Below are positions 46,412-57,781 of a stretch of 64,000 nucleotides of DNA, in pieces. This DNA is from Variovorax beijingensis. Lineage in GTDB: Bacteria; Pseudomonadota; Gammaproteobacteria; Burkholderiales; Burkholderiaceae_C. The position numbers were made by a program, and so were the translations under genes. The number at the start of each line of letters is the position of its first letter. Positions within the stretch are counted from its first letter, which is position 1. Under the pieces are notes generated by a model. It was not told where the DNA came from and made no database searches. It was given only the letters and a program-made list of their open reading frames with translations. Location: positions 248,001 to 312,000 of the forward strand of contig NZ_RXFQ01000004.1 in the NCBI RefSeq assembly GCF_003951285.1, in the 5' to 3' direction.

Positions 46412-46864
46412 TCAGGCGGTTTCGCCGTAGACGGTCACGGTGATGTCGACCACCACGTCGGTGTGCAGCGCCACGCTCACGGTGCTGTCGCCGACGACCT
46501 TGATCGGGCCGTTGGGCAGGCGCACTTGCGACTTGGCAACCTTGTAGCCTTGCTTGCCCAGTTCTTCGGCGATGTCGCCGTTGGTGACCGAGCCGAACAG
46601 GCGGCCGTCCACGCCAGCCTTTTGGGTCAGCTTGACGGTCGTGCCGCCGAGCTTTTCGCCCTGGGCTTGCGACTCGGCCAGCTTGGCGGCCGCAGCCTTT
46701 TCGAGTTCGACGCGCTTGGCTTCGAATTCGGCCTTGTTGGCGGCGGTGGCGCGGCGGGCGCGGCCCGTCGGGATCAGGAAGTTGCGTGCGTAGCCGTCCT
46801 TGACCTTGACGATGTCGCCGAGGCCGCCGACGTTCAGGACCTTGTCCAGAAGAATGATTTGCAT
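46412..46864 (-). CDS. rplI: 50S ribosomal protein L9
   Basis: A 150-residue bL9: [32 protein letters not shown] at the N-terminus, a long helix, and a C-terminal RNA-binding domain ([34 protein letters not shown]). It is last in rpsF-priB-rpsR-rplI and is followed by a terminator. Confidence 0.98.
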   Translation of the reverse strand: MQIILLDKVLNVGGLGDIVKVKDGYARNFLIPTGRARRATAANKAEFEAKRVELEKAAAAKLAESQAQGEKLGGTTVKLTQKAGVDGRLFGSVTNGDIAEELGKQGYKVAKSQVRLPNGPIKVVGDSTVSVALHTDVVVDITVTVYGETA

Positions 46865-46876
46865 GGTGACGGCTCC

Positions 46877-47158
46877 TTAGACGCGGTGCTGGTCGCTGTA
46901 CGGCACCATGGCCAGGAAGCGCGCGCGCTTGATGGCGGTGTTCAGCTGGCGCTGGTAGATCGCGCGCGTGCCGGTCAGGCGGGCGGGGATGATCTTGCCG
47001 TTTTCGCTGATGAAGTCACGCAGCGTGTCGATGTCCTTGTAGTCGATTTCCTCGACGCCAGCGACGGTGAAGCGGCAGAAGCGCTTGCGCTTGAACAGCA
47101 GCGACTGGGTGTTGCGCTTCGGGCGCTTGTCTTTGTTGAATTTCTTGAACGTGGCCAT
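46877..47158 (-). CDS. rpsR: 30S ribosomal protein S18
   Basis: A 93-residue bS18 ([63 protein letters not shown]). It binds with S6 to the 30S platform. It lies between priB and rplI in the conserved operon. Confidence 0.98.
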   Translation of the reverse strand: MATFKKFNKDKRPKRNTQSLLFKRKRFCRFTVAGVEEIDYKDIDTLRDFISENGKIIPARLTGTRAIYQRQLNTAIKRARFLAMVPYSDQHRV

Positions 47159-47179
47159 TTGGGGACCTCTTGTCGAAAA

Positions 47180-47497
47180 TTAATCTTGCTGAAAATCCTG
47201 GATGTGCAGGACCGGATGCTTGCCATTGCCCGGTGTCGCGAGGAAGCCCTGAAAACGCCAGAGACTTCCCATCGACTGCGTTGCGAGCCGTTCGGCGATG
47301 GCGCCGAAGGCAACAGCCCTGAGGGCCGCTTTCACCTGCCTGGCTTTTCCTGCCTCCAGGAGCGTCGACTCGTGTTCGAGCTTCAGATCGATGGCGGGAA
47401 GGCCGGCGGGCGTGTATCGCAAGGCTCCGAGTTCGGCAACCGAGGCGGTCAGCACAAGCTGATTGACTCCGGTTGCCGCAGCAGCGGCAGCGGTCAC
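47180..47497 (-). CDS. priB: Primosomal replication protein PriB
   Basis: A 105-residue OB-fold single-strand-binding protein (NQLVLTASVAELGALRYTPAGLPAIDLKLEHES; RLATQSMGSLWRFQGFLAT). It stimulates PriA in replication restart. The start is GTG 47497, 4 bp after the rpsF stop, in the usual rpsF-priB-rpsR order of betaproteobacteria. Confidence 0.95.
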   Translation of the reverse strand: MTAAAAAATGVNQLVLTASVAELGALRYTPAGLPAIDLKLEHESTLLEAGKARQVKAALRAVAFGAIAERLATQSMGSLWRFQGFLATPGNGKHPVLHIQDFQQD

Positions 47498-47501
47498 GCC
47501 A

Positions 47502-47876
47502 TCAGCTGTTGTTGGCGGCGTATTCGGCCTGCTGAGCCTTGCGGGCTTCTTCGCGCTCGACCGTCTTCATCATCGACGAAGGACCGGTTTCGGCCTTCTT
47601 CTTCTGAACGGTGAGGTGGCGCAGCACGGCGTCATTGAACTTGAACGCGTGTTCCAGTTCGCCCATCACGGTTTGCTCGGCTTCGATGTTGACGCACAGG
47701 TAGTGCGCCTTGCTGAGCTTGTTGATCTGGTAGGCCAGCTGGCGGCGGCCCCAGTCTTCAACGCGGTGGACCTTGCCGCCGCCGGCCGTGATGAGGCCCT
47801 TGTAGCGCTCCAGCATGGCCGGAACTTGTTCGCTCTGATCCGGGTGGATCAGCAAAATGATTTCGTAGTGACGCAT
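47502..47876 (-). CDS. rpsF: 30S ribosomal protein S6
   Basis: A 124-residue bS6: [60 protein letters not shown]. The C-terminal tail is charged. It opens the ribosomal operon; a TACAAT-type -10 box on the minus strand near 47958-47953 is a candidate promoter. Confidence 0.98.
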   Translation of the reverse strand: MRHYEIILLIHPDQSEQVPAMLERYKGLITAGGGKVHRVEDWGRRQLAYQINKLSKAHYLCVNIEAEQTVMGELEHAFKFNDAVLRHLTVQKKKAETGPSSMMKTVEREEARKAQQAEYAANNS

Positions 47877-47990
47877 GGCACTCCTTGTGGATTCTTCCGT
47901 GGAAGAGGAAAAGCCACCTGCAGCGTCGGGCGCAGTGTGGCAAGGCAAAGCCGGCTATTGTAGCACTGCTTGCGCCACGCGTGTCCAGCG

Positions 47991-48506
47991 TCAGTCGTTC
48001 AGCGCCCGGTCCAGCGCCGCGGCTTTCTCCGCGCCCACCGCGGCGCGTATCTTGGGCGCCAGGGCGACCAGGTCTTCGTAGCTGGCGGTGCCTTCGACCT
48101 GCAGGTTGAGCCTGAAGCCCATCAGGCCCAGCGCACCAGTCAATTGGGTGGCAATGGGGTAGGCATCCTTGTAGCGCTGCTGCCTGCTGCGCCCGGAGGG
48201 CGGCGCGGGTTCGGCCGGGTTTGGCGCCGCGGGCGCCTTGCTTGCAGCCGCCGGCGCTGGCGCCTCGGGCACGGGCGGCCTGGCTGGCGCCGGCGCAGCC
48301 GGCTTGCTTCCCGCCGCCGGCCCGAGCAGCCCCAGTTCGATCATCTGGTCGATTTCTTCTCGCCCGATGCCCGTTCCGGAGGCAAGCACCTCGTCGACCG
48401 AGCGCTTGCCGTCGAACAGGATGAACGCGGTGCGCTGGCGCGGCGAAAGCGGCACCGAGCGATCCTTGAGAACCTGCTGTCCGGCGTCTGTCTTGACAAG
48501 AATCAT
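47991..48506 (-). CDS. Conserved protein of unknown function with Ala/Pro linker
   Basis: A 171-residue cytoplasmic protein. The N-terminal 60 residues (ILVKTDAGQQVLKDRSVPLSPRQRTAFILFDGKRSVDEVL) look like a small winged-helix-type domain shared with other Variovorax-family proteins. An Ala/Pro-rich linker (about 65-110) joins it to a C-terminal helical domain (RYKDAYPIATQLTGALGLMGFRLNLQVEGTASYEDLVALAPKI). No family name is known to me. It stands between ppsA and rpsF on the minus strand, and the start is ATG 48506. Confidence 0.78.
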   Translation of the reverse strand: MILVKTDAGQQVLKDRSVPLSPRQRTAFILFDGKRSVDEVLASGTGIGREEIDQMIELGLLGPAAGSKPAAPAPARPPVPEAPAPAAASKAPAAPNPAEPAPPSGRSRQQRYKDAYPIATQLTGALGLMGFRLNLQVEGTASYEDLVALAPKIRAAVGAEKAAALDRALND

Positions 48507-48722
48507 GATGGTTTCTTCCGCGAAAAACCGGCGGATGCGGCGACGAGCGGCTTCGCCATGCAATCCGCAAGCAACCCGCCAGCCTGCGAATGTCGCAAGT
48601 CTGACACGAGTAACACATTCTGATTCAATTAAGCGACGTGCCAAAGCGGGAATTCCCCGGTGAGGGACTCCCCGCAAAGGCTACCGCGTGACGGGGCGCG
48701 CGCCCCCGCCGCTCTTCAATTG

Positions 48723-51116
<2,394 letters not shown>

Positions 51117-51306
51117 GGGAAAGCTCCAGAAGTTGAAACCGGTGCTGCATGCAGACGGCGCGGCACGATCGTTGTCGTTGCTCTGGGTGCGGGCGCGGTG
51201 TGCATGGAAAGAATTGGGGGTGGGAAAGCGGATTCCCGATAATGGCCCGGATTGTAGGCGTGGCGAGATTGCACGCGCCGCAGGACAAGGCCGCAAGAGC
51301 AACACC

Positions 51307-52128
51307 ATGCATACACGCACCGTTTTCTTCATTTCCGATGGCACCGGCATCACCGCCGAAACATTCGGTAACGCCGTGCTGGCCCAGTTCGAGATGAAGC
51401 CGCGCCACGTGCGGCTGCCTTTCACCGACACGGTCGACAAGGCGCACCAGGCGGTGCGGCAGATCAACCACACGGCCGAACTGGAGGGCGTGCGCCCCAT
51501 CGTCTTCACGACGCTGGCGAACATGGAGGTGCTGGAGGTGATCGAAACCGGCTGCAAGGGCATGCTGCTCGACATGTTCGGCACCTTCGTGCGGCCGCTG
51601 GAGATCGAGCTGGCGGTGAAGTCGAACCACCGCATCGGCCGCTTCAGCGACGTCAGCAAGAGCAAGGAATACGACGCCCGCATTGCGGCCATCGACTTCA
51701 GCCTGGCCCACGACGACGGCCAGAGCAACCGGGACCTCGAGGGCGCCGACGTGATCCTGGTGGGCGTGAGCCGCAGCGGCAAGACGCCGACCTCTCTCTA
51801 CCTGGCGATGCAGCACGGCCTGAAGGCGGCCAACTACCCGCTGATTCCGGAAGACTTCGAGCGCCGCCAGCTGCCGCCAGCGCTGATGCCCCACCGCAAG
51901 AAGATCTTCGGCCTCACGATCCAGCCCGAGCGCCTGAGCCAGATCCGCAACGAGCGCCGGCCGGATTCGCGCTACGCCAGCCTCGAGAACTGCCGCAACG
52001 AGGTGAGCGAAGCCGAAGCCATGATGCGCCGCGCCGGCATCCGGTGGCTTTCGACGACGACCAAGTCGATCGAGGAAATTGCCACCACCATCCTGCAGGA
52101 ACTGAAGCCCGAGCGGCTGGTTTACTGA
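51307..52128 (+). CDS. ppsR: PEP synthase regulatory protein PpsR (DUF299 kinase/pyrophosphorylase)
   Basis: A 273-residue bifunctional enzyme that phosphorylates and reactivates PpsA. The P-loop is [11 protein letters not shown] and the N-terminus has [22 protein letters not shown]. It is divergent from ppsA (190-bp spacer), the common arrangement. It ends 34 bp before the stop of the convergent ahpF gene. Confidence 0.95.
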   Translation: MHTRTVFFISDGTGITAETFGNAVLAQFEMKPRHVRLPFTDTVDKAHQAVRQINHTAELEGVRPIVFTTLANMEVLEVIETGCKGMLLDMFGTFVRPLEIELAVKSNHRIGRFSDVSKSKEYDARIAAIDFSLAHDDGQSNRDLEGADVILVGVSRSGKTPTSLYLAMQHGLKAANYPLIPEDFERRQLPPALMPHRKKIFGLTIQPERLSQIRNERRPDSRYASLENCRNEVSEAEAMMRRAGIRWLSTTTKSIEEIATTILQELKPERLVY

Positions 52129-52162
52129 GCCAGCCGCTCGGCCAGGCCGCCGCAGGCGCCGT

Positions 52163-53734
52163 TCAGGCGGCCGCCTGCTCGGCCGGGGCCGAGGTCCGGA
52201 TCAGGTGATCGAAGGCACCGAGCGCCGCCTTCGCCCCGTCGCCGGCCGCGATGATGATCTGCTTGAACGGCACGGTCGTCACGTCGCCCGCGGCGAACAC
52301 GCCCGGCACCGAGGTCTGGCCCCTGGCGTCGACCACGATCTCGCCGTGCTTGGTCAGCTCGACCACGCCCTTGAGCCAGTCGGTGTTGGGCACCAGGCCG
52401 ATCTGGATGAACACGCCTTCGAGTTCGACCTTCTTCAGCTCGCCCGTCGCGCGGTCCTTGTAGACCAGGCCGTTGACCTTCTGGTCGCCGGTGATCTCGG
52501 TGGTCTGCGCGTTGGTGAACACGTCGACGTTCTTCAGGCTCTTGAGCTTTCGCTGCAGCACGGCGTCGGCGCGCAGTTGCGTGTCGAACTCGATCAGCGT
52601 GACGTGGCCAACGATGCCGGCCAGGTCGATGGCCGCTTCGACGCCCGAATTGCCGCCGCCGATCACGGCCACGCGCTTGCCCTTGAACAACGGGCCGTCG
52701 CAATGCGGGCAGTAGGCCACGCCCTTGTTCTTGAACTCGTGCTCGCCGGGCACGTTGATGTTGCGCCAGCGCGCACCGGTCGAGATGATGATCGACTTGC
52801 TCTTGAGTGAAGCGCCGCTCTCGAGCTGGACCTCGATCAGGTCCTTGCCCGGAACCAGCGCCTTGGCGCGCTGCAGGTTCATGATGTCGACGTCGTAGTC
52901 GCGCACATGCTCTTCAAGGGCGTGGGCGAACTTCGGTCCTTCGGTTTCCTTGATCGAGATGAAGTTCTCGATGCCCAGCGTGTCGAGCACCTGGCCGCCG
53001 AAGCGCTCCGACGCCACGCCCGTGCGGATGCCCTTGCGCGCCGCATACACGGCCGCCGCCGCGCCGGCCGGGCCACCGCCGACGATCAGCACGTCGAACG
53101 GGTCCTTGGCGGCGATCTTCTTTGCCTCGCGCTCGACGCCGCTGGTGTCGATCTTCGCGAGGATCTCTTCCAGGCTCATGCGCCCCTGGCCGAACTCGGT
53201 GCCGTTCAGGAACACGGTGGGCACCGCCATCACCTGGCGCTCCTTGACCTCTTCCTGGAAGGTACCGCCCTCGATCATCGTGGTGCGGATGCGCGGGTTC
53301 TGGATGGCCATCAGGTTCAGAGCCTGGACCACGTCGGGGCAGTTGTGGCAGGTGAGCGAAACGTAGATCTCGAACTCGAAGTCGCCGTCGAGCGCGCGGA
53401 TCTGGTCGAGCACCGCCTGCTCGACCTTCGGCGGATAGCCGCCGATCTGCAGCAGCGCAAGGATCAGCGAGGTGAATTCATGGCCCATCGGCAGGCCGGC
53501 AAAGCGCGGGCCATGGTTCTCGCTCGGGCGGTTGACCGAGAAAGAAGGCTTGCGATGGTTGTCGTCGCGGCTTTCGGTCAACTTGACCAGCGGCGACGCT
53601 TCTGCGACGTCCTTCAGCAGCGACAGCATTTCGCCCGAGGCCTTGCTGTCGTCGAGCGAGGCGACGATCTCGATCGGCTGCGTGGCGCGCTCGAGGTAAC
53701 TCTTCAATTGGGCTTTGGTGCTGGCGTCGAGCAT
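52163..53734 (-). CDS. ahpF: Alkyl hydroperoxide reductase subunit F
   Basis: A 523-residue flavoprotein that passes NAD(P)H electrons to AhpC. The N-terminal twin-thioredoxin domain has CHNC ([14 protein letters not shown]), then FAD and NAD sites ([43 protein letters not shown]) and the redox CPHC ([15 protein letters not shown]). It lies downstream of ahpC with a terminator between them, so it is likely expressed at a lower level. Confidence 0.97.
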   Translation of the reverse strand: MLDASTKAQLKSYLERATQPIEIVASLDDSKASGEMLSLLKDVAEASPLVKLTESRDDNHRKPSFSVNRPSENHGPRFAGLPMGHEFTSLILALLQIGGYPPKVEQAVLDQIRALDGDFEFEIYVSLTCHNCPDVVQALNLMAIQNPRIRTTMIEGGTFQEEVKERQVMAVPTVFLNGTEFGQGRMSLEEILAKIDTSGVEREAKKIAAKDPFDVLIVGGGPAGAAAAVYAARKGIRTGVASERFGGQVLDTLGIENFISIKETEGPKFAHALEEHVRDYDVDIMNLQRAKALVPGKDLIEVQLESGASLKSKSIIISTGARWRNINVPGEHEFKNKGVAYCPHCDGPLFKGKRVAVIGGGNSGVEAAIDLAGIVGHVTLIEFDTQLRADAVLQRKLKSLKNVDVFTNAQTTEITGDQKVNGLVYKDRATGELKKVELEGVFIQIGLVPNTDWLKGVVELTKHGEIVVDARGQTSVPGVFAAGDVTTVPFKQIIIAAGDGAKAALGAFDHLIRTSAPAEQAAA

Positions 53735-53778
53735 GACGGACTCTCTTTCGATAACTGAAAACTATCAACTGGGGACAA

Positions 53779-53811
53779 AAAAGCCCGGGGCCTCGTGAGC
53801 GCCCGGGCTTT
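53779..53811 (-). terminator. Terminator between ahpC and ahpF
   Basis: On the minus strand AAAGCCCGGGC, a 10-nt loop region and CCCCGGGCTTTTTT form a strong stem with a U-tract, 13 bp after the ahpC stop. It should terminate most ahpC transcripts before ahpF. Confidence 0.85.
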
Positions 53812-53823
53812 CGCGCGGGAAGC

Positions 53824-54387
53824 TTAGATCTTGCCGACGAGGTCGAACGACGGTGCGATGGTCTTGTCGCCCTCATTCCACTTGGCCGGGCAGACTTCGT
53901 TCGGGTGGGCGGCGGTGTAGACCGCTGCCTTCAGCTTGCGCAGGGTCTCCTTGACGTCGCGGGCGATTTCGTTGGAGTGCACTTCGGCGGTCTTGATGAT
54001 GCCTTCGGGGTTGATCACGAAGGTGCCGCGCAGTGCCAAGCCTTCTTCGGGGATGTGCACGCCGAACGCGTTGGTCAGCGTGTGGGTCGGGTCGCCCACC
54101 AGGGGGAACTTGGCCTTGCCGACGGCGGGCGACGTGTCGTGCCAGACCTTGTGCGAGAAGTGCGTGTCGGTGGTCACGATGTAGACCTCGGCACCCAGCT
54201 TCTGGAACTCGGGGTAGTTGTCGGCCGCGTCTTCGACTTCGGTCGGGCAGTTGAAGGTGAAGGCCGCCGGCATGAAGATCAGCACGGACCATTTGCCCTT
54301 GAGCGTCTCGTCGGACACATCGATGAACTTGCCGTTGAGGTAGGCCTGGGTCTTGAAGGGTTGGACTTGGGTGTTGATCAGGGACAT
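53824..54387 (-). CDS. ahpC: Alkyl hydroperoxide reductase subunit C
   Basis: A 187-residue typical 2-Cys peroxiredoxin. The peroxidatic Cys47 is in FTFNCPTEVEDAADNY and the resolving Cys166 in EVCPAKWNEGD; the GGLG-type and YF-type helix motifs are not fully visible. ATG 54387 follows a GGAATCACC-type site. An OxyR-like site lies 52-90 bp upstream. Confidence 0.97.
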   Translation of the reverse strand: MSLINTQVQPFKTQAYLNGKFIDVSDETLKGKWSVLIFMPAAFTFNCPTEVEDAADNYPEFQKLGAEVYIVTTDTHFSHKVWHDTSPAVGKAKFPLVGDPTHTLTNAFGVHIPEEGLALRGTFVINPEGIIKTAEVHSNEIARDVKETLRKLKAAVYTAAHPNEVCPAKWNEGDKTIAPSFDLVGKI

Positions 54388-54438
54388 GGTGATTCCTTGG
54401 ATGCTGCGGGTGGACAAAAATAAGTGCGAGCCATGAGT

Positions 54439-54477
54439 ATAGCTACCAAATAGGACAAATTCATAGTAAAGAGCTAT
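54439..54477. promoter_or_regulatory. OxyR-like binding site upstream of ahpC
   Basis: Four ATAG/CTAT-type quarter sites occur: ATAG 54439, ATAG 54450, ATAG 54463, CTAT 54474. The pair ATAG-N7-CTAT at 54463-54477 fits the OxyR half-site exactly; the other pair is degenerate and the gap is 9 rather than 7. On the minus strand TATACT (54441-54436) is a -10 box with a poor -35, as expected for an activator-dependent promoter. Confidence 0.55.
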
Positions 54478-54648
54478 CGACCACATCGCTGAGGCCTATG
54501 AAAGACAAAGGGCCGTCGCCCTCGCCTCCTGCTCGAATACGAACGTGTATCACCATCAAACGCATGCAGACCGGCGCAGCATGGGATTGCTTGCAAGAGC
54601 TCGCTCGCCCCTCTCACAATCCCTGCTTTCAGAACAAGGAAAACAATC

Positions 54649-55125
54649 ATGAAGGGCGACCCCAAGGTCATCGAACATCTGCAGGCGCAGCTCAAGAACG
54701 AGCTCACCGCCATCAACCAGTACTTCCTCCACTACCGCATGCTCAAGCACTGGGGCCTGGACAAGCTGGCCAAGAAGGAATACGAGGAATCGATCGGCGA
54801 AATGAAGCACGCCGACAAGCTGATGGACCGCATCTTCATGCTCGACGGCCTGCCGAACCTGCAGGACCTGGGCAAGCTGAACATCGGCGAAGACGTGCCC
54901 GAACTGCTGAGCTGCGACCTGGGCGCCGAAACCGGCGCGCAAGCCACGATCAAGGATGGCATCGCCTACTGCGAGACGGTGCGCGACTACGTTTCGCGCG
55001 ACCTGTTGCAGGAAATCCTGGACGACACGGAAGAGCACATCGACTTCCTCGAAACCCAGATCGACCTGATCGACAAGGTCGGCGTGCAGAACTATCTGCA
55101 GTCGCAGATGGGCGAAGTCAGCTGA
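54649..55125 (+). CDS. bfr: Bacterioferritin
   Basis: A 158-residue 24-mer heme ferritin storing iron. Heme-ligand Met52 (GEMKHAD) and ferroxidase residues Glu18, Glu51, His54, Glu94 and His130 are present. Position 127 is Thr (DDTEEH) where E. coli Bfr has the ligand Glu; by ungapped memory alignment this looks like a betaproteobacterial variant. It is followed by a hairpin and by a cytochrome b561 remnant, then bfd. Confidence 0.96.
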   Translation: MKGDPKVIEHLQAQLKNELTAINQYFLHYRMLKHWGLDKLAKKEYEESIGEMKHADKLMDRIFMLDGLPNLQDLGKLNIGEDVPELLSCDLGAETGAQATIKDGIAYCETVRDYVSRDLLQEILDDTEEHIDFLETQIDLIDKVGVQNYLQSQMGEVS

Positions 55126-55132
55126 TCGGACC

Positions 55133-55170
55133 GAACCGGGGCGACGTTCTCAGTCGACGTCACCCGGTTC
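55133..55170 (+). terminator. Long hairpin after bfr, no U-tract
   Basis: GAACCGGG (55133-55140) pairs with CCCGGTTC (55163-55170), and GACGT (55143-55147) with ACGTC (55157-55161) inside it. It lies 7 bp after the bfr stop. With no T-run, it is more likely a 3'-end stabiliser or weak terminator. Confidence 0.45.
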
Positions 55171-55395
55171 CTGCGGGCGCCGGCGCCCGCTGATCATGGC
55201 GGCAGGTTTGCCCTGTGCCGCCAGTTCGCGAAAACAACACCGGCCAGATACAGGGCGATCAGCGCCACCAGTGTCCAGGCCAAGCTGCGGTGGATCCATC
55301 CCACCGACGCCAATCCCAGAACATGTCGAGCGAGCACATCCAGCCACCCAGCGGGTTGTGGCCCGGATGGCGCTTTCGCGCCCGAGCTTTTCCCG
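55150..55395 (-). pseudogene. Remnant of a cytochrome b561-family gene
   Basis: Three short minus-strand segments in three different frames fit one ancestor. Frame A from 55381 reads ARKRHPGHNPLGGWM, the classical b561 loop. Frame B, from about 55301, reads GWIHRSLAWTLVALIALY, then LAGVVFANWRHRANL, the last helix plus basic end. Frame C from 55197 reads MISGRRRPQEPGDVD then stop. The loop-to-helix gap is too short, so about 50 residues are lost. The expected helix His is Tyr (ALYLAGV). The first helices are missing, replaced by the bfd promoter. It cannot encode a working cytochrome. Confidence 0.75.
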
Positions 55396-55431
55396 AAAAT
55401 CAGTACGGAAGACCTCCTGCGGGGATAGTTA

Positions 55432-55461
55432 TTGAAAATGCGAGAGATTCGTATTTATAAT
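55432..55461 (+). promoter_or_regulatory. Promoter of bfd with Fur-like box
   Basis: TTGAAA (55432-55437) and TATAAT (55456-55461) are spaced by 18 bp. Between them AATGCGA-N5-TCGTATT (55437-55455) is an inverted repeat with one mismatch, similar to Fur boxes of betaproteobacteria. This suits iron-repressed bfd, needed to mobilise stored iron. Confidence 0.6.
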
Positions 55462-55504
55462 CGGCTCGTACCCAACCAGCCAGCCAACTGCCGCTTTCAC
55501 CACC

Positions 55505-55777
55505 ATGATCGTTTGCGTCTGCCGCCGAGTCTCCGACCGCGAAATCGCACGTCACGTGCGGGCGGGCATGACCTTCGACGAAGTCCAGTTCGAACTTGGC
55601 GTGGCCACCCAATGTGGCCAGTGTGAAGGCTGTGCGCGCGATATCGTCGCGCAGTGCAGCGCCTCTCACCCGGTCGCCGCGTTGAACCGCGAATCGGGAA
55701 CGAGTGCGATCCAGCTTGCCACCTCCATCTCGGAAAGCAAGGCATGGAACTCTTCTCGGCACTCGGCGGCAGCCTGA
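55505..55777 (+). CDS. bfd: Bacterioferritin-associated ferredoxin
   Basis: A 90-residue [2Fe-2S] protein reducing Bfr-stored iron. Ligands Cys4, Cys6, Cys37 and Cys40 are in CVC and CGQC, with an extra Cys43. The core ends near residue 60; the remaining 30 residues are an unusual polar tail that overlaps a second small frame. It is near bfr but transcribed from its own Fur-like promoter. Confidence 0.92.
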   Translation: MIVCVCRRVSDREIARHVRAGMTFDEVQFELGVATQCGQCEGCARDIVAQCSASHPVAALNRESGTSAIQLATSISESKAWNSSRHSAAA

Positions 55778-55818
55778 TACTCGTTGCAGGCTCGGTCTGG
55801 TGGATCTTTCGTAAGTAA
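55744..55818 (+). CDS. Candidate 24-residue membrane peptide overlapping bfd
   Basis: ATG 55744 to TAA 55818 encodes 24 residues: MELFSALGGSLILVAGSVWW then IFRK. This is one clean transmembrane helix with a basic end, as in many bacterial small membrane proteins. GGAAAGC-type purine-rich sequence precedes the ATG. It overlaps the last 34 bases of bfd in another frame. No homologue is known to me; it may be chance. Confidence 0.4.
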   Translation: MELFSALGGSLILVAGSVWWIFRK

Positions 55819-55888
55819 ACAGTAGTCGTAGCGGTTTTGCTGCAATCGAGGCACGCTCCGTGGGTGCCCGCATTCGAATTGGTTGATC

Positions 55889-56587
55889 GTGTCTGACCGC
55901 TTTGCCCCCCCTCCTTCCGTTCTGGGCCTCTCGCGCAATGCACTCATTGCCGGGGGCGTGATCCTGTTTCATGCAGCCGCGCTGTGGGCGCTGCAAAGCG
56001 GCCTGCTGCGCCGCGCTGCCGAAGTGGTGATCCCCGTCGAAATCCTGAGCCAGTTCGTCGAGCCGCCCAAGCCGGCCGAGCCGCCGCCTCCTCCCCCACC
56101 GCCACCTCCGCAGCGCAAGCCCGAGGCCGTCAAGCCCCCGCCTCGCCCGGTGGCCATCCGCGAACCGAAGCCGACACCGGCGCCCAGCGCGCCGGTCGGC
56201 GTGCCCGAGCCTCCACCCGCCGCGCCCGTCGCGGAAGCTCCCGCTCCCACGCCGCCCGCTCCCCCGGCCCCGCCGCCGGCGCCGCCCGCACCACGGACGA
56301 TCGAAATCTCGGAAGGCCAGACGCGGTACGTCAGGGAGCCCAGGCTCGTGTATCCCAGCATGAGCAGGCGCCTGGGCGAGTCGGGTACCACCGTCGTCTC
56401 GATCTATTTCGACAGCGAAGGCTTTGCCAAGCGCGTCGAACTCTTCAAGTCCAGCGGATTCGAACGCCTGGACGAAGCCGCGCTCAGCGCCGCCCGCACC
56501 GCCCAGGTCACGCCCTTCAGGCAAACGGGAGGCAACGCACAGACCACCTACCTGCTGCGGGCTCCCTTCTCATTCAAACTGAACTAA
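55889..56587 (+). CDS. tonB: TonB family energy-transducing protein
   Basis: A 232-residue protein with an N-terminal helix (ALIAGGVILFHAAALWALQSG), a long Pro-rich periplasmic span (residues about 55-140) and a TonB C-terminal domain (PRLVYPSMSRRLGESGTTVVSIYFDSEGFAKRVELFKSSGFERLDEAALSAAR). GTG 55889 is taken as the start; TTG 55883 is possible. It leads tonB-exbB-exbD and powers outer-membrane receptors, none of which is encoded nearby. Confidence 0.92.
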   Translation: MSDRFAPPPSVLGLSRNALIAGGVILFHAAALWALQSGLLRRAAEVVIPVEILSQFVEPPKPAEPPPPPPPPPPQRKPEAVKPPPRPVAIREPKPTPAPSAPVGVPEPPPAAPVAEAPAPTPPAPPAPPPAPPAPRTIEISEGQTRYVREPRLVYPSMSRRLGESGTTVVSIYFDSEGFAKRVELFKSSGFERLDEAALSAARTAQVTPFRQTGGNAQTTYLLRAPFSFKLN

Positions 56588-56609
56588 TTTTTCTCTGGAG
56601 CAACTTCGT

Positions 56610-57326
56610 ATGGATTCCCAATTCGGCTTGATGAACGTCTGGAACCAGGGCGATTTCGTCACCAAGGCCGTCGCGCTGCTGTTGATCGGCATGTCGCTTG
56701 CGTCGTGGATCGTGATCATCATCAAGGCGCTCGACGTCATCAAGTACAAGCGTCTTGCCAGCCATTCGCAGGACTTCTGGCACAGCGAGGACTTCGCAAC
56801 CGCCCTCAACAAGCTCGGCAAGGACGACAGCAACCCCTTCCGCGCGCTCGCGCTCGAAGGCCGCGAAGCGGCTGCGCACCATCGCAACACGAAGGCCCAT
56901 CTGCACGATGCACTGGACGTGAGCGACTGGATCACGCGCTCGCTGCGCAACGGCATCGATGCGTTCACTGCGCGCCTTCAAACCGGCCTCGCCATCCTGG
57001 CATCGGTCGGTTCGACGGCGCCGTTCATCGGCCTGTTCGGCACGGTTTGGGGCATCTATCACGCGCTCATGAGCATCGGATCGGCCGGCCAGGCCACCAT
57101 CGACAAGGTGGCGGGCCCCATCGGCGAAGCACTGATCATGACGGCATTGGGCCTTGCGGTGGCCATTCCGGCGGTGCTGGGCTACAACGCACTGGTGCGC
57201 GGCAACAAGTTTGTTCTCACCAAGCTCAACAGCTTTGCCCATGACCTGCACGCCTACTTCGTGACGGGCGCGCGCGTGCAAAGCGGCGGCAGCGACGCCA
57301 TCGTGGTTCCGCTCAAGAAGGGCTGA
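56610..57326 (+). CDS. exbB: Biopolymer transport protein ExbB
   Basis: A 238-residue MotA/TolQ/ExbB proton channel with three helices (TKAVALLLIGMSLASWIVIII; LASVGSTAPFIGLFGTVWGIYHAL; ALIMTALGLAVAIPAVLGYNALV). It lies 22 bp after tonB and 4 bp before exbD. Confidence 0.95.
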   Translation: MDSQFGLMNVWNQGDFVTKAVALLLIGMSLASWIVIIIKALDVIKYKRLASHSQDFWHSEDFATALNKLGKDDSNPFRALALEGREAAAHHRNTKAHLHDALDVSDWITRSLRNGIDAFTARLQTGLAILASVGSTAPFIGLFGTVWGIYHALMSIGSAGQATIDKVAGPIGEALIMTALGLAVAIPAVLGYNALVRGNKFVLTKLNSFAHDLHAYFVTGARVQSGGSDAIVVPLKKG

Positions 57327-57330
57327 GATC

Positions 57331-57744
57331 ATGGCTTTCGGAACCCAGGACGAACCCGATGAGGTGATGAACGAGATCAACATGACGCCGCTGGTCGACG
57401 TCATGCTGGTGCTCCTGATCATCTTCATCATCACGGTGCCGGTGATGAAACACGCAGTCAACATCGACCTGCCCCGCGCCACCAGCGAACCCGAGCAGGC
57501 CAAGCCGGAGAACATCCTGTTCAGCATTTCTGCCCAGGGCGACTACTACTGGAACGAGCAGAAGATCGACGACGCCGATCTGCCCGGCCGACTCGCCGCC
57601 GAAGCCGCCAAGAACCCGCAGCCCGAGCTGCACATCCGCGGCGACAAGGAAGTGCGCTACGAGCGCGTGGCCAAGGCGATGTCGGCAGCCCGCGAGGCAG
57701 GGGTGCGCAAGATCGGCTTCATTACCGAGCCCGACGCGAAGTAA
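57331..57744 (+). CDS. exbD: Biopolymer transport protein ExbD
   Basis: A 137-residue protein with one helix carrying the essential Asp (INMTPLVDVMLVLLIIFIITV) and a periplasmic domain (ELHIRGDKEVRYERVAKAMSAAREAGVRKIGFITEP). It completes the TonB motor. Confidence 0.95.
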   Translation: MAFGTQDEPDEVMNEINMTPLVDVMLVLLIIFIITVPVMKHAVNIDLPRATSEPEQAKPENILFSISAQGDYYWNEQKIDDADLPGRLAAEAAKNPQPELHIRGDKEVRYERVAKAMSAAREAGVRKIGFITEPDAK

Positions 57745-57781
57745 GCCACTGAATGGTCCTAAAAAAAGTTGATCGCGGCGA

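Noticed and set aside
55196..55435. 79-residue plus-strand frame between bfr and bfd
   Set aside because: It has no ribosome site or recognisable fold and lies opposite the cytochrome b561 remnant, which explains the sequence better.
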